DNA of 64,000 nt from Pedobacter sp. PAMC26386. Lineage in GTDB: Bacteria > Bacteroidota > Bacteroidia > Sphingobacteriales > Sphingobacteriaceae. Below, piece by piece: positions 9,027 through 17,034 of the stretch. Where the stretch lies: positions 1,736,001 through 1,800,000 of the forward strand of contig CP060294.1 in NCBI GenBank assembly GCA_014302835.1. Reading direction: 5' to 3'. Made by a program: the position numbers and the translations under genes. The notes beneath the pieces were generated by a model. The model saw only the letters and a list, made by a program, of their open reading frames with translations, did not search any database and was not told where the DNA came from. The stretch's first letter is position 1. Every line of letters begins with the position of its first letter.

Positions 9027-10706
9027 ATGAACCGAATTTCCCTTCTCACTTTGTTTATCTTTTTATATCTGTCCGGACAAATACATGCACAGGCAGTTCA
9101 GGAGTCTATGGAATTCACTATGGATACCGTATTTAAGAAATATAATCATTTAAAAGGTCCGGGGGCTGCAGTTGCAATTATTCAGGATGGAAAAATAATC
9201 TTCAAAAAATCGTACGGACTGGCAAGTTTAGAAAATAATCAATTAATTACCAGTGCAAGCGTATTTGATATCGCTTCGTTATCCAAACAATTTACAGGTT
9301 TTGCTATCTCAACATTGATTCAGGAAGGCAAAATTTCTATAACTGATAATATCAGGAAATACTTGCCATGGGTACCTAATTTTGGAAAAGTAATCACTAT
9401 CGATGAACTATTGTATCATAGCAGTGGCTTGAGGGATTATCCAGATGCCCTGATGGCCGCAGGCTGGCGATATAGTGAATTAGCGACACTGGATGATGTA
9501 ACTCAATTGGTAAAACATCAAAAAGAGTTGGATTTTGTGCCGGGTACTGAACAATCTTATTCCAATACCGGCTATGTACTGCTGGCTGCCATTGTTGAAA
9601 AAGTGAGTGGCGAACCGTTCCCCAAATGGATGGATGAGCGGATGTTCAAGCCGTTAAAGATGACATCTTCTTTTGTTATTGATGATAGTGGCAGAATAAT
9701 TCCGGGTTTAGCAACTTCTTACTACACTACGGATCAAGGTTATGCTAAATATACCGATCGGCTAACGGCCTATGGTTCCGGTTCGATCTATTCATCATTG
9801 GACGATCTAATCAAATGGGTTATTCATTTTCAGGAAATGCTGAGGCAGAAAAATCCTGTTTATTTGCGGATGATTAACAAAGGAACACTGGCTAATGGTG
9901 AAAAACTACCTTATGGTTTTGGTCTCGACATTGGTGAAGACCATGGCTTGCCAACAATTTCGCATACCGGTGCCTGGGTGGGTTACCGGACTAATATCAG
10001 AAATTATCCCGAACAGCATTTTGCTTTGATTACTTTGAGCAATGCAGACGATAATGAATTAACTGGAACATATGCAGGCCAGATCGTCCCACTATTCCTG
10101 AAAGACCATTTTAAAACAAACGAAATAGCAATTTTAAAAGCTAAGCCGACCTTAGAATTGCCAGCCAATATCTTAAAAAAATATACCGGTGACTGGCAAT
10201 TAAGTCCACCAGCAAACAAGGTTTTCACATTTGTAATTGACAGTGGACATTTAGTCTGCCGTGTTGGAACGTTTAGCTCGAAACTTGAAGCCAAGTCAAC
10301 GAATACCTTTTTGATACCCACAGACAACTCTGCGATTACTTTTACTACAGCAAGTCTCCTTAATTACCATTCAGCAACATTTTCTATTGCCGGTAAAAAA
10401 ACAGAAAAACAACAGAAATCTCTAAATTTCTCACCGGATAAGGAGCAACTTAAAAAATATACCGGCACTTATTACAGCAGTGAACTGCAAACCTTTTACA
10501 AGATTCGTGTGGAAAACGGGAAATTATTCGTCTACCACTTCCGCCGTGGTGATTTTGAGATCACTCCAGTCAGTAAACAGCCAAATGAGTTTATGGGGAG
10601 TATTGGGAAAATAAATTTTTATTTCAATCCACATCAAAAGGTTACCGGCTTTAAATTATCAGGTGACAGAATGAGAAATGTCCGTTTTGAAAAACATTCT
10701 TTTTAA
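9027..10706 (+). CDS. Serine hydrolase, class C beta-lactamase / D-alanyl-D-alanine carboxypeptidase fold
   Basis: 559 residues with a signal peptide ending HAQA. The penicillin-binding fold is marked by SLSK at Ser84-Lys87 (SxxK nucleophile), YSN at 178-180 and HTG at 313-315. The catalytic domain spans about residues 30-370; two later stretches both starting KKYTG (about 385 and 480) resemble the lipocalin-like modules attached to this family. It is exported to the periplasm and may act on peptides, esters or D-amino acid bonds; true beta-lactamase activity is not implied. It lies on the plus strand between the sigma and anti-sigma genes of the Sus locus, with no sign of cotranscription. 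Confidence 0.9.
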   Translation: MNRISLLTLFIFLYLSGQIHAQAVQESMEFTMDTVFKKYNHLKGPGAAVAIIQDGKIIFKKSYGLASLENNQLITSASVFDIASLSKQFTGFAISTLIQEGKISITDNIRKYLPWVPNFGKVITIDELLYHSSGLRDYPDALMAAGWRYSELATLDDVTQLVKHQKELDFVPGTEQSYSNTGYVLLAAIVEKVSGEPFPKWMDERMFKPLKMTSSFVIDDSGRIIPGLATSYYTTDQGYAKYTDRLTAYGSGSIYSSLDDLIKWVIHFQEMLRQKNPVYLRMINKGTLANGEKLPYGFGLDIGEDHGLPTISHTGAWVGYRTNIRNYPEQHFALITLSNADDNELTGTYAGQIVPLFLKDHFKTNEIAILKAKPTLELPANILKKYTGDWQLSPPANKVFTFVIDSGHLVCRVGTFSSKLEAKSTNTFLIPTDNSAITFTTASLLNYHSATFSIAGKKTEKQQKSLNFSPDKEQLKKYTGTYYSSELQTFYKIRVENGKLFVYHFRRGDFEITPVSKQPNEFMGSIGKINFYFNPHQKVTGFKLSGDRMRNVRFEKHSF

Positions 10707-10714
10707 AGATTGGT

Positions 10715-11281
10715 CTACATTAGGTTGAATTCAAGCTTCAAGACGGTAGTTAATTTTTTTACAGCCGTGACCAAGTGTGCATCAACCGTTTTTGTCGAAA
10801 TATTTAAGATATCAGCTGTTTCTTTGTAGCTCAATCCATCTTCTTTAATCAGTTTGAAGACCAGTTTACAGCGATTTGGTAAAGCTTCAGTAGCCTGCTC
10901 CAATTTCTTTTTCAATTCATCATTGATTAAGATTTGTTCTGGATTGAGGGGGTCCAGTACGATCTGGACTTCAATGTCTTCTAAGAAAACCAATTCTCTT
11001 CTGGAATGCTTATTCAGTGAATTTAAACAAAGATTCCGTGCAATTACAAAGGCATAAACTCTGATATTTTGTATTTCAGGTAGCTTTTTTCTGTTTTTCC
11101 AAAGCGTAATCATGACATCATTCGTAATCTCTTCTGCTGATTCCTTTGACTTTAACAAGCAATTGCAAAAGCGATATAAAGCAGGAAATAAACTTTTAAA
11201 AAGCTTTTCATATGCATTTTCGCTATCGTATAAAGCTATATCACAGATCAGACTGGTCAGGTCTGCAGAAGGTTTAGGCAT
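10715..11281 (-). CDS. ECF RNA polymerase sigma-70 factor (Bacteroidota SusC/SusD-associated)
   Basis: 188 residues with region 2 (AYEKLFKSLFPALYRFCNCL, then AEEITNDVMITLWKNR, about residues 23-67) and region 4 (ALPNRCKLVFKLIKEDGLSYKETADIL, about 133-160). The helix-turn-helix NISTKTVDAHL ends the domain. It has the size and composition of Bacteroidota ECF factors that pair with FecR. It is read toward the FecR, SusC and SusD genes and probably drives them once released. Its 3' end lies 8 bp from the end of the convergent serine hydrolase gene. Confidence 0.93.
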   Translation of the reverse strand: MPKPSADLTSLICDIALYDSENAYEKLFKSLFPALYRFCNCLLKSKESAEEITNDVMITLWKNRKKLPEIQNIRVYAFVIARNLCLNSLNKHSRRELVFLEDIEVQIVLDPLNPEQILINDELKKKLEQATEALPNRCKLVFKLIKEDGLSYKETADILNISTKTVDAHLVTAVKKLTTVLKLEFNLM

Positions 11282-11377
11282 CAGAAGCTATTTGGTTGAT
11301 TCAAATTTAACAATTTAACCATACCATCCAAATCTCTATTCTAAACAACCAGATATTGCTGATTTACAAGGCTGAGG

Positions 11378-11899
11378 TCAATTATAACAGGGTTCTGTAA
11401 ATTCTTTTGGGTTCGAGCTTAGAATTTTCTTTTGCTGAACAGCTTCAAAATAGTAGAAAAACATAGCTTTTACGTCCTGACTTAAGCATAGTGTACCATT
11501 AATCCATGAAGCTAAATTCAATTTATCTATGCCTGTATCCAGATGAATATCTTGCAGAGTAATACCCAGATTTAGCATTTTATCACTAATCCAGCCGGAT
11601 CCTACATCGTCGACTACAGCCGGTGTATAAGATATAGGGTGAACAGTGACTGGAATATCTGTGGTAAATCGTTCAAAAAGATCTTTAGTGAGGACGATTA
11701 GCTTAGGGATTTCCGCAAAATTCTCTGTGCTACATTTCCATTGACGCGTTTTGACTTTGATTGCTGTTGATTTGGCGGTAATAATTTCAAAACTAATATT
11801 AAGCCGGGTCAAACATTGTTTCGCTCCCTCTTCCAGTCTCAGTAAGTCTATATGCCTGACAATTCCTACTAACTTATAAATGTTTTTAATTACCTCCAT
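11378..11899 (-). CDS. Hypothetical protein with possible C-terminal helix-turn-helix
   Basis: 173 residues from the ATG at 11899; a TTG five codons upstream is also open. I do not recognise the family. Residues about 112-155 (ITLQDIHLDTGIDKLNLASW, then INGTLCLSQDVKAMFFYYF) read like an XRE-type helix-turn-helix: a recognition pair, a W-x-N-G turn and a following helix. The N-terminal half is a mixed alpha/beta region with no membrane segment or signal peptide. It stands alone between the ECF sigma gene and an efflux transporter, both also on the minus strand, with more than 90 bp on each side. A small DNA-binding regulator is a weak inference. Confidence 0.6.
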   Translation of the reverse strand: MEVIKNIYKLVGIVRHIDLLRLEEGAKQCLTRLNISFEIITAKSTAIKVKTRQWKCSTENFAEIPKLIVLTKDLFERFTTDIPVTVHPISYTPAVVDDVGSGWISDKMLNLGITLQDIHLDTGIDKLNLASWINGTLCLSQDVKAMFFYYFEAVQQKKILSSNPKEFTEPCYN

Positions 11900-11996
11900 C
11901 TTAATATTTCCCAAAGGGCTTTTTAGTTCCTCATCCCACCGTTAACTATTTCTATTAATTCTTAATGGCAAACTACTCTAATTTTGTCGCTTTCGC

Positions 11997-12034
11997 AAAA
12001 AAAAGCCATAATGTGTGATTAACAAATCTATGGC
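11997..12034 (-). terminator. Rho-independent terminator of the DHA2 exporter gene
   Basis: Read on the minus strand, a GCCATA / TATGGC stem (12029-12034 pairing with 12005-12010) encloses an 18-nt loop and is followed by a run of eight T (11997-12004). It sits about 40 bp after the stop codon of the exporter gene. The stem is short, so strength is uncertain. Confidence 0.6.
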
Positions 12035-12071
12035 CTGTTTGTTCGGTATAATATTAAAACATTTTAGCTTA

Positions 12072-13550
12072 TTATTTAGTTACACATTTATCTAAATCCT
12101 CAATCACATTGTTAACTAAACCATTAGCCAGATCTGTCCCCCCCTGTCCGGATTGTTTTTTTTGATCAGGTAAAAGGACAAGGAATAAACTCACAAATAA
12201 TAACAAGATAATATTGACCACAGTTGAGCTTTGATAAGCAGCCAGATAAGCCTGAAGCGTTTCTCCCTTTCCCGCGATATAGAAGAAAACCCCACCCACT
12301 ATACCAATACCCAATGCAATTGAAGTTTGCTGAAAGGTTGAAAAAGTTCCGGAAGCTGCACCCGCGAATTTTGAAGGGATACTTTTCAAGGCCATAGTCA
12401 ATAAAGACGGTAATACAGAACCACATCCTGTTCCATACATAAATAAGATGGGTAAAAAGACGCTGCGGCTCACTGTACCTGATTTAAAGAAAACGACATG
12501 TAAAATGAGGGCAGTAATCATCATCAATACACCGCTTTGTAAGACGCGTTTTCCATAAATCGGAATTAACCGAATAGAGATTAAGGAGGCCACCACATAG
12601 CCAACTCCCTGGAAAACAAAAAAGACACCAGTTTCTGAAGAGCTGATCCCAAAAGCAGTTTGAAATAGAATAGAATTGATTAAAAAATAGGAATCCTGCA
12701 CCATGAAATAGAAAAAAACCGCACATAAGCCTATATTGAAGTCCCGGTAAGCAAATAGTCTGATATTGATCAGAGGATCTTTTCTTTTGAAAAGCTTCCT
12801 CTTTTGATCATATAGAAAGATAAATAATAAGACAATTGATAACCCCATTAAGACCAGGCTCCATAAAGGCCAGCCCAGTTCCCCTCCCCTGATTAAAGGA
12901 TAAATCAAACTGATTAAAGCCGTAGTTAATAGGATTACCCCCGAATAATCAAACCTGCGCGCTTTTTCAAGAACTGTATCCTTTAAAAATCTCCCTGCCA
13001 GGAAAGCGAAAATGATACCTAAGGGAACATTGATCAGGAAAATCAGGCGCCATCCTTCAATAAAAAAATGTGTATCGGGTAATAAACCACCTAAAAACTG
13101 TCCGATTACAGAGGCCGATCCTGCTATACTTCCATATATACCCAATGCTTTAATTCGTTCCTGCTGCGCGGGGAAAAGCACCTGAATATAAGCGATACTT
13201 TGAGGGATCATAAACGCAGCACTGATTCCCTGTAAAAACCGGGACGTATTTAATTGAAAAGCAGTCTGAGAAATTCCGCACAACAAAGAAGCCAGGGTAA
13301 AGGACAACATCGCAATGATAAACACCTTTTTTTTACCATAGTAATCTCCTGCTCTGCCACCTGTAATCAGAAACGCAGCATACCCCAGCAGATATAAAGC
13401 GATAACAAGCTGTATATCTCCATCTGTACCATTAATTCCCTTTTTGATAGCAGGGATGGCTACATTGACTATAAAAATATCAATAACGGATAAAAAAACC
13501 GCAGAAGACAGGATAATTAATAATATCCATTTAGAAATTTGCTTGCTCAT
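12072..13550 (-). CDS. MFS drug exporter, DHA2 (EmrB/QacA) type
   Basis: 492 residues of mostly hydrophobic sequence, consistent with 14 membrane helices. Helix 1 contains the family motif DIFIVNVAIPAI (about residues 24-35). The loop between helices 2 and 3 has GGRAGDYYGKKKV, the MFS motif A. DHA2 proteins export drugs or metabolites with proton antiport. It is divergent from an HxlR regulator, the common arrangement in which the regulator senses electrophiles or drugs and represses the pump. Length and topology look complete. Confidence 0.92.
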   Translation of the reverse strand: MSKQISKWILLIILSSAVFLSVIDIFIVNVAIPAIKKGINGTDGDIQLVIALYLLGYAAFLITGGRAGDYYGKKKVFIIAMLSFTLASLLCGISQTAFQLNTSRFLQGISAAFMIPQSIAYIQVLFPAQQERIKALGIYGSIAGSASVIGQFLGGLLPDTHFFIEGWRLIFLINVPLGIIFAFLAGRFLKDTVLEKARRFDYSGVILLTTALISLIYPLIRGGELGWPLWSLVLMGLSIVLLFIFLYDQKRKLFKRKDPLINIRLFAYRDFNIGLCAVFFYFMVQDSYFLINSILFQTAFGISSSETGVFFVFQGVGYVVASLISIRLIPIYGKRVLQSGVLMMITALILHVVFFKSGTVSRSVFLPILFMYGTGCGSVLPSLLTMALKSIPSKFAGAASGTFSTFQQTSIALGIGIVGGVFFYIAGKGETLQAYLAAYQSSTVVNIILLLFVSLFLVLLPDQKKQSGQGGTDLANGLVNNVIEDLDKCVTK

Positions 13551-13571
13551 AACTCAGTTTAATCTATTTAT

Positions 13572-13590
13572 ATCGGTTTGCTTAACCGAT
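13572..13590. promoter_or_regulatory. Inverted repeat between exporter and HxlR genes, candidate operator
   Basis: ATCGGTT (13572-13578) and AACCGAT (13584-13590) form a perfect 7-bp dyad with a 5-bp spacer, 22 bp upstream of the exporter start and inside the shared upstream region. HxlR dimers bind such dyads. Assignment to this regulator is inferred from position only. Confidence 0.5.
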
Positions 13591-13664
13591 TATGGTTAAC
13601 TTTACTGCCCAAAGATGGAAGCACCATTTTAGCTAAACAAGTAGTTTGCCGGACAATACCAAGT

Positions 13665-14048
13665 ATGGAAAACAATACTATTAATGACCCTCAGTCAGTT
13701 ATAAAACAAGAAAATCATGAACAATTAGAAGATAACTGTTCAATGACAAATGCATGGCAGATTATTGGCGGAAAATGGAAACTGCCTTTATTAAATGCAA
13801 TCCGTAAAGAATGCCCTGCAAGGTTCGGAGAACTGAGAAAAAAGATGCAGGAGATTACACAAACAACACTAACCACACAATTGCGCGAGCTGGAACGTGA
13901 CGGCATTATCTCCAGAAAAGTATATGCAGAATCACCACCTAGAGTAGAATATAAGCTCACCGAACTTGGAAAAACCCTAATTCCAGTGATGGATATACTT
14001 TCAGACTGGAGTGATACGTACTGCAAAGCGACAAAAGTTAATCCTTAG
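13665..14048 (+). CDS. HxlR family winged-helix transcriptional regulator
   Basis: 127 residues from the ATG at 13665; an upstream ATG at 13578 is open but would place codons across the putative operator, so the shorter start is chosen. The HxlR signature is clear: CSMTNAWQIIGGKWKLPLL at the start of the domain with its conserved cysteine, then FGELRKKMQEITQTTLTTQL and LERDGIISRKVYAESPPRVE for the recognition helix and wing. These are small dimeric regulators that often sense reactive electrophiles through the N-terminal cysteine. It is divergent from the DHA2 exporter, its probable target. Confidence 0.92.
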   Translation: MENNTINDPQSVIKQENHEQLEDNCSMTNAWQIIGGKWKLPLLNAIRKECPARFGELRKKMQEITQTTLTTQLRELERDGIISRKVYAESPPRVEYKLTELGKTLIPVMDILSDWSDTYCKATKVNP

Positions 14049-14095
14049 CGACTCTCAAAGCTTAGACTCGACTCTTTATAACCCGTAAATCCCTC

Positions 14096-15355
14096 ATGGA
14101 CAGTTCCAAGAAATCATCCGCTACAAAATATTACGTCATTGCCTGGGTTTTCGGCCTCCTTTTTTACTTCCTGGACTATGTGGTCAGAGCCGCCCCGGCA
14201 GTAATGATTCCCCAGTTATCAGCTGTTTTTAATGTCTCTACCATTGGTCTGGTTTCTATTATCGGCACTTATTATTATACTTATTCTACTTGCAGTTTGA
14301 TTGCAGGGATCGCACTGGACCGGTTTGGCGCAAAGTATTCACTCTTTGCCGGCGCGGTAATTTTAGGTATTGGCTGTTTACTTTTCATGATTTCAAGTGA
14401 GTTTGCTGGCAATACAGGTCGTTTACTTCAGGGCGCAGGTTGCGCATTTGCCTTTCCCGGCTGTGTTTACCTCGCGACAAAAGGATTTTCACCTAAATCG
14501 CTGGCCACTGCCATTGGTTTTACTCAGTGTTTAGGAATGCTTGGCGGCTCTGCTGGACAATTCGTGGTAGGCCCGCTGATCGAAAAAGGAGTTGATCAGA
14601 AACTGTTCTGGATTGGAGCCGGGATTTTAACAATCCTGGTGGCTATCGGTTTACTGCTGATTACACCAAATCCTAAAGAAGAACAAAAATCCACTAAAGA
14701 ATTGCATGCTAAAGGTTTCCTAAGCCCTTATAAAGTGGTATTTTCTAACCCACAATCCTGGCTTTGTGGTGTTATCTCAGGGCTTCTATTTGCACCCACC
14801 ACTATTTTTGCCATGACCTGGGGTGTCGCTTTTTTTCAACAGGACAGATCTTTTAGTTTCCATGATGCTACCGTAGCCTGCGCGATGGTACCTATGGGCT
14901 GGGTATTTGGTTGTCCACTTTTAGGTTATCTGACCGATAAAATAGGAAGACGTAAACCTGTACTGATTGGCGGTGCAGTATTGATGATTTTAAGTCTTGC
15001 CCAATTACTTTTGCTGCCAGCCATCGCTCCTGCCTATGTAAGTACATTTCTGTTAGGTGTGGCCTCTGGCGCAGCCATGATTCCTTATTCTGTGATCAAA
15101 GAATCTAATCCTGACCATGTCAAGGGAAGTGCGACCGGGGCTATAAATTTCATCACTTTTAGTGTAACGACATTATTGAGTCCGTTGTTTAGCCACTTTT
15201 TCGGTAAAACATTAGCCGAAACGACAGATAAGGCCGGTCATTTCCAATTTGCTGGATTCTTCTGGATTGGCGGCATTGCAATCGCAGTTGTAGTGAGTCT
15301 GCTGCTTAAAGAAACAGGTACAAACAAAACTTTGAAAACTGTGTCAGTAGTATAA
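14096..15355 (+). CDS. MFS transporter
   Basis: 419 residues with about 12 membrane helices. The start has an aromatic first helix and YVVRAAPAVMIPQL, a sequence shared by a group of MFS permeases for organic anions or amino acids. Motif A-like loops are LDRFGAKYS (about residues 82-90) and GYLTDKIGRRKPVLIGG (about 280-296). It starts 48 bp after the HxlR gene in the same orientation, so readthrough is possible. Substrate and direction cannot be judged. Confidence 0.88.
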   Translation: MDSSKKSSATKYYVIAWVFGLLFYFLDYVVRAAPAVMIPQLSAVFNVSTIGLVSIIGTYYYTYSTCSLIAGIALDRFGAKYSLFAGAVILGIGCLLFMISSEFAGNTGRLLQGAGCAFAFPGCVYLATKGFSPKSLATAIGFTQCLGMLGGSAGQFVVGPLIEKGVDQKLFWIGAGILTILVAIGLLLITPNPKEEQKSTKELHAKGFLSPYKVVFSNPQSWLCGVISGLLFAPTTIFAMTWGVAFFQQDRSFSFHDATVACAMVPMGWVFGCPLLGYLTDKIGRRKPVLIGGAVLMILSLAQLLLLPAIAPAYVSTFLLGVASGAAMIPYSVIKESNPDHVKGSATGAINFITFSVTTLLSPLFSHFFGKTLAETTDKAGHFQFAGFFWIGGIAIAVVVSLLLKETGTNKTLKTVSVV

Positions 15356-15364
15356 GATATAATG

Positions 15365-15427
15365 TAAACTTATACAAGTTTATAAATTGATCCCTTATTC
15401 TTATTTCTTATTCATATCAATTGATAT
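15365..15427. terminator. Short hairpins after the MFS gene
   Basis: TAAACTT / AAGTTTA (15365-15371 and 15376-15382, 4-nt loop) lies 10 bp after the MFS stop. A perfect 14-bp palindrome at 15414-15427 (ATATCAATTGATAT) is followed by a run of T. Either could end the upstream transcript; both are AT-rich and weak. The rest of the gap to the nuclease gene shows nothing firm. Confidence 0.35.
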
Positions 15428-15504
15428 TTTTTTAATTAGATAACACTCAAATAATATAACTTTAATATCACTTGAGTCTCTTTACCTAAATATTTAATCA
15501 ACCT

Positions 15505-16884
15505 ATGAAATTCAGAAATTTACTATTTGCCAGTTGCTTGTCACTGGTATTTGCATCGTGCTCAAAAGACACGACGCAAGAACTTAGTCCTGTTAATCCA
15601 AAACAGGCAGCATTAAACTCCCGTCAAACTCAGGCTACAGCGACTGTAATCACTGAGGATTTCGAAACAGGCAGCAAAGGTGCTTATGCAGCCGGGGATG
15701 TCACTTTAAGTACGGGTTCATGGAACCTGGATGATGCGCTTATCGGGTCAACAGCATCAGATGTGAAATCAGGAACAAAATCTGTACGTATTCGTAATAC
15801 AGGTATCCTGAGCATGAACTTTAATGTAAGCAGTCCATCATCGGTATCCATTAAACATGCGGTATATGGTAGTGATAACTCATCTACCTGGCAGTTATGG
15901 GTGTCAAGTGATAACGGCAGCACCTATACGCAAGTAGGTTCAACGATCACTTCTTCATCGAGCCAGTTGGCTACTGCAAACTTCACGGTCAGCACAACAG
16001 GGAATCTGACTTTTGAAGTCCGCAAAATATCAGGCGGTACTGCCCGTATTAACATTGATGATATCAGCTTTACCACAGGTGGTACTGACCCGGGTACAGA
16101 TCCTGGGACCGGCACACCCGGCACTCCGGCTGATAATGATAATTTATTACTCGGAAACCCAAGTAATGCACAACATAGTATCAATTCTGCAACGAATTAC
16201 CTAATGGATCAAACTTATTATACTGAATCTTATAACAGAGATAAAGGTACTCCTAACTGGGTGTCATGGCATATCAGCAGTACTGATCTAGGTAGTTCTT
16301 CACGCGCTAATAATTTCAGAGCAGATATCAATTTGCCATCTGGCTGGTATGCAGTGGGAAATTCGAGCTACTCAGGTTCTGGTTTTGACCGTGGTCACAA
16401 CTGCCCTTCCGGCGACAGGACATCAGACAATACAGCAAATTCAGCTACATTTTTAATGACCAATATGATTCCTCAGGCACCTAAAAACAATCAGCAAACA
16501 TGGGCAAATCTGGAAAATTATACACGCTCTCTGGTAAATGGAGGAAATGAAGTCTATGTCGTGATGGGTTCTTACGGATCTGGTGGTACAGGTACAAACG
16601 GATACCAGACCACTATTGACAATGGAAATGTAAATGTACCTTCACGCATTTGGAAAGTGATTGTTGTCATCCCTAATGGAAACAATGACCTTTCCCGTAT
16701 TACAAGTTCGACACGTGTAATCGCTGTGGATACGCCTAATGATCAGGGTACAGTTGATACAGACTGGAAAAAATATCTAACCACTGTCAGGTCTATTGAA
16801 GCTGCTTCTGGAATCAATATCATGTCTAACGTGAGTCAAAGTATACAAGATGTAATTGAAAACCGTACTGATACAGGTAGTTAA
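15505..16884 (+). CDS. Secreted lipoprotein DNA/RNA non-specific endonuclease (NUC family)
   Basis: 459 residues. A lipoprotein signal ends in ASC (Cys19). Residues about 45-192 form a beta-rich jelly-roll-like module (starting VITEDFETG, ending INIDDISF) typical of choice-of-anchor or carbohydrate-binding domains. A Gly/Pro/Thr linker (about 193-208) leads to the nuclease domain. The NUC active site DRGH is at 295-298, followed by NQQTWANLE, which supplies the metal-binding Asn. The enzyme degrades extracellular DNA and RNA, probably for nutrient phosphate or nucleosides. It is a single-gene unit with its own terminator. Confidence 0.93.
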   Translation: MKFRNLLFASCLSLVFASCSKDTTQELSPVNPKQAALNSRQTQATATVITEDFETGSKGAYAAGDVTLSTGSWNLDDALIGSTASDVKSGTKSVRIRNTGILSMNFNVSSPSSVSIKHAVYGSDNSSTWQLWVSSDNGSTYTQVGSTITSSSSQLATANFTVSTTGNLTFEVRKISGGTARINIDDISFTTGGTDPGTDPGTGTPGTPADNDNLLLGNPSNAQHSINSATNYLMDQTYYTESYNRDKGTPNWVSWHISSTDLGSSSRANNFRADINLPSGWYAVGNSSYSGSGFDRGHNCPSGDRTSDNTANSATFLMTNMIPQAPKNNQQTWANLENYTRSLVNGGNEVYVVMGSYGSGGTGTNGYQTTIDNGNVNVPSRIWKVIVVIPNGNNDLSRITSSTRVIAVDTPNDQGTVDTDWKKYLTTVRSIEAASGINIMSNVSQSIQDVIENRTDTGS

Positions 16885-16901
16885 TCCAATCCTATCTTCT
16901 G

Positions 16902-16940
16902 AAAAGGAGGATAAAGCTTGATGAGCTTTATCCTCCTTTT
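16902..16940 (+). terminator. Strong terminator after the nuclease gene
   Basis: A 17-bp perfect stem (16902-16918 with 16924-16940) with a 5-nt loop starts 18 bp after the nuclease stop. Its 3' arm ends in TTTT. It insulates the following polymerase cassette. Confidence 0.85.
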
Positions 16941-16953
16941 CATTTAGGACCGG

Positions 16954-16984
16954 ATTTATTTACTAATATTATTAGTAAATAAAT
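16954..16984. promoter_or_regulatory. Perfect 14-bp palindrome, candidate operator of the translesion cassette
   Basis: Two 14-bp arms (16954-16967 and 16971-16984) are perfect inverted copies with a 3-bp ATT spacer; the core is TTTACTAAT / ATTAGTAAA. It lies 50 bp upstream of the polymerase start and just before the putative -7 box. A further half-site, ATTACTAAA, occurs near 17019. Damage-inducible genes are usually held by LexA-like repressors at such dyads, so a repressor site is inferred. Confidence 0.6.
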
Positions 16985-17007
16985 TACTTAAACGACTATT
17001 TTTAGCA

Positions 17008-17015
17008 TACATTTG
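17008..17015 (+). promoter_or_regulatory. Putative -7 box of the polymerase cassette
   Basis: TACATTTG matches the Bacteroidota -7 consensus TAnnTTTG exactly, 19 bp before the start codon. No clear TTG -33 box is present at the usual spacing; the region that would hold it abuts the palindrome, which fits a repressible or activated promoter. Confidence 0.45.
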
Positions 17016-17034
17016 TGTATTACTAAAATAGTTT

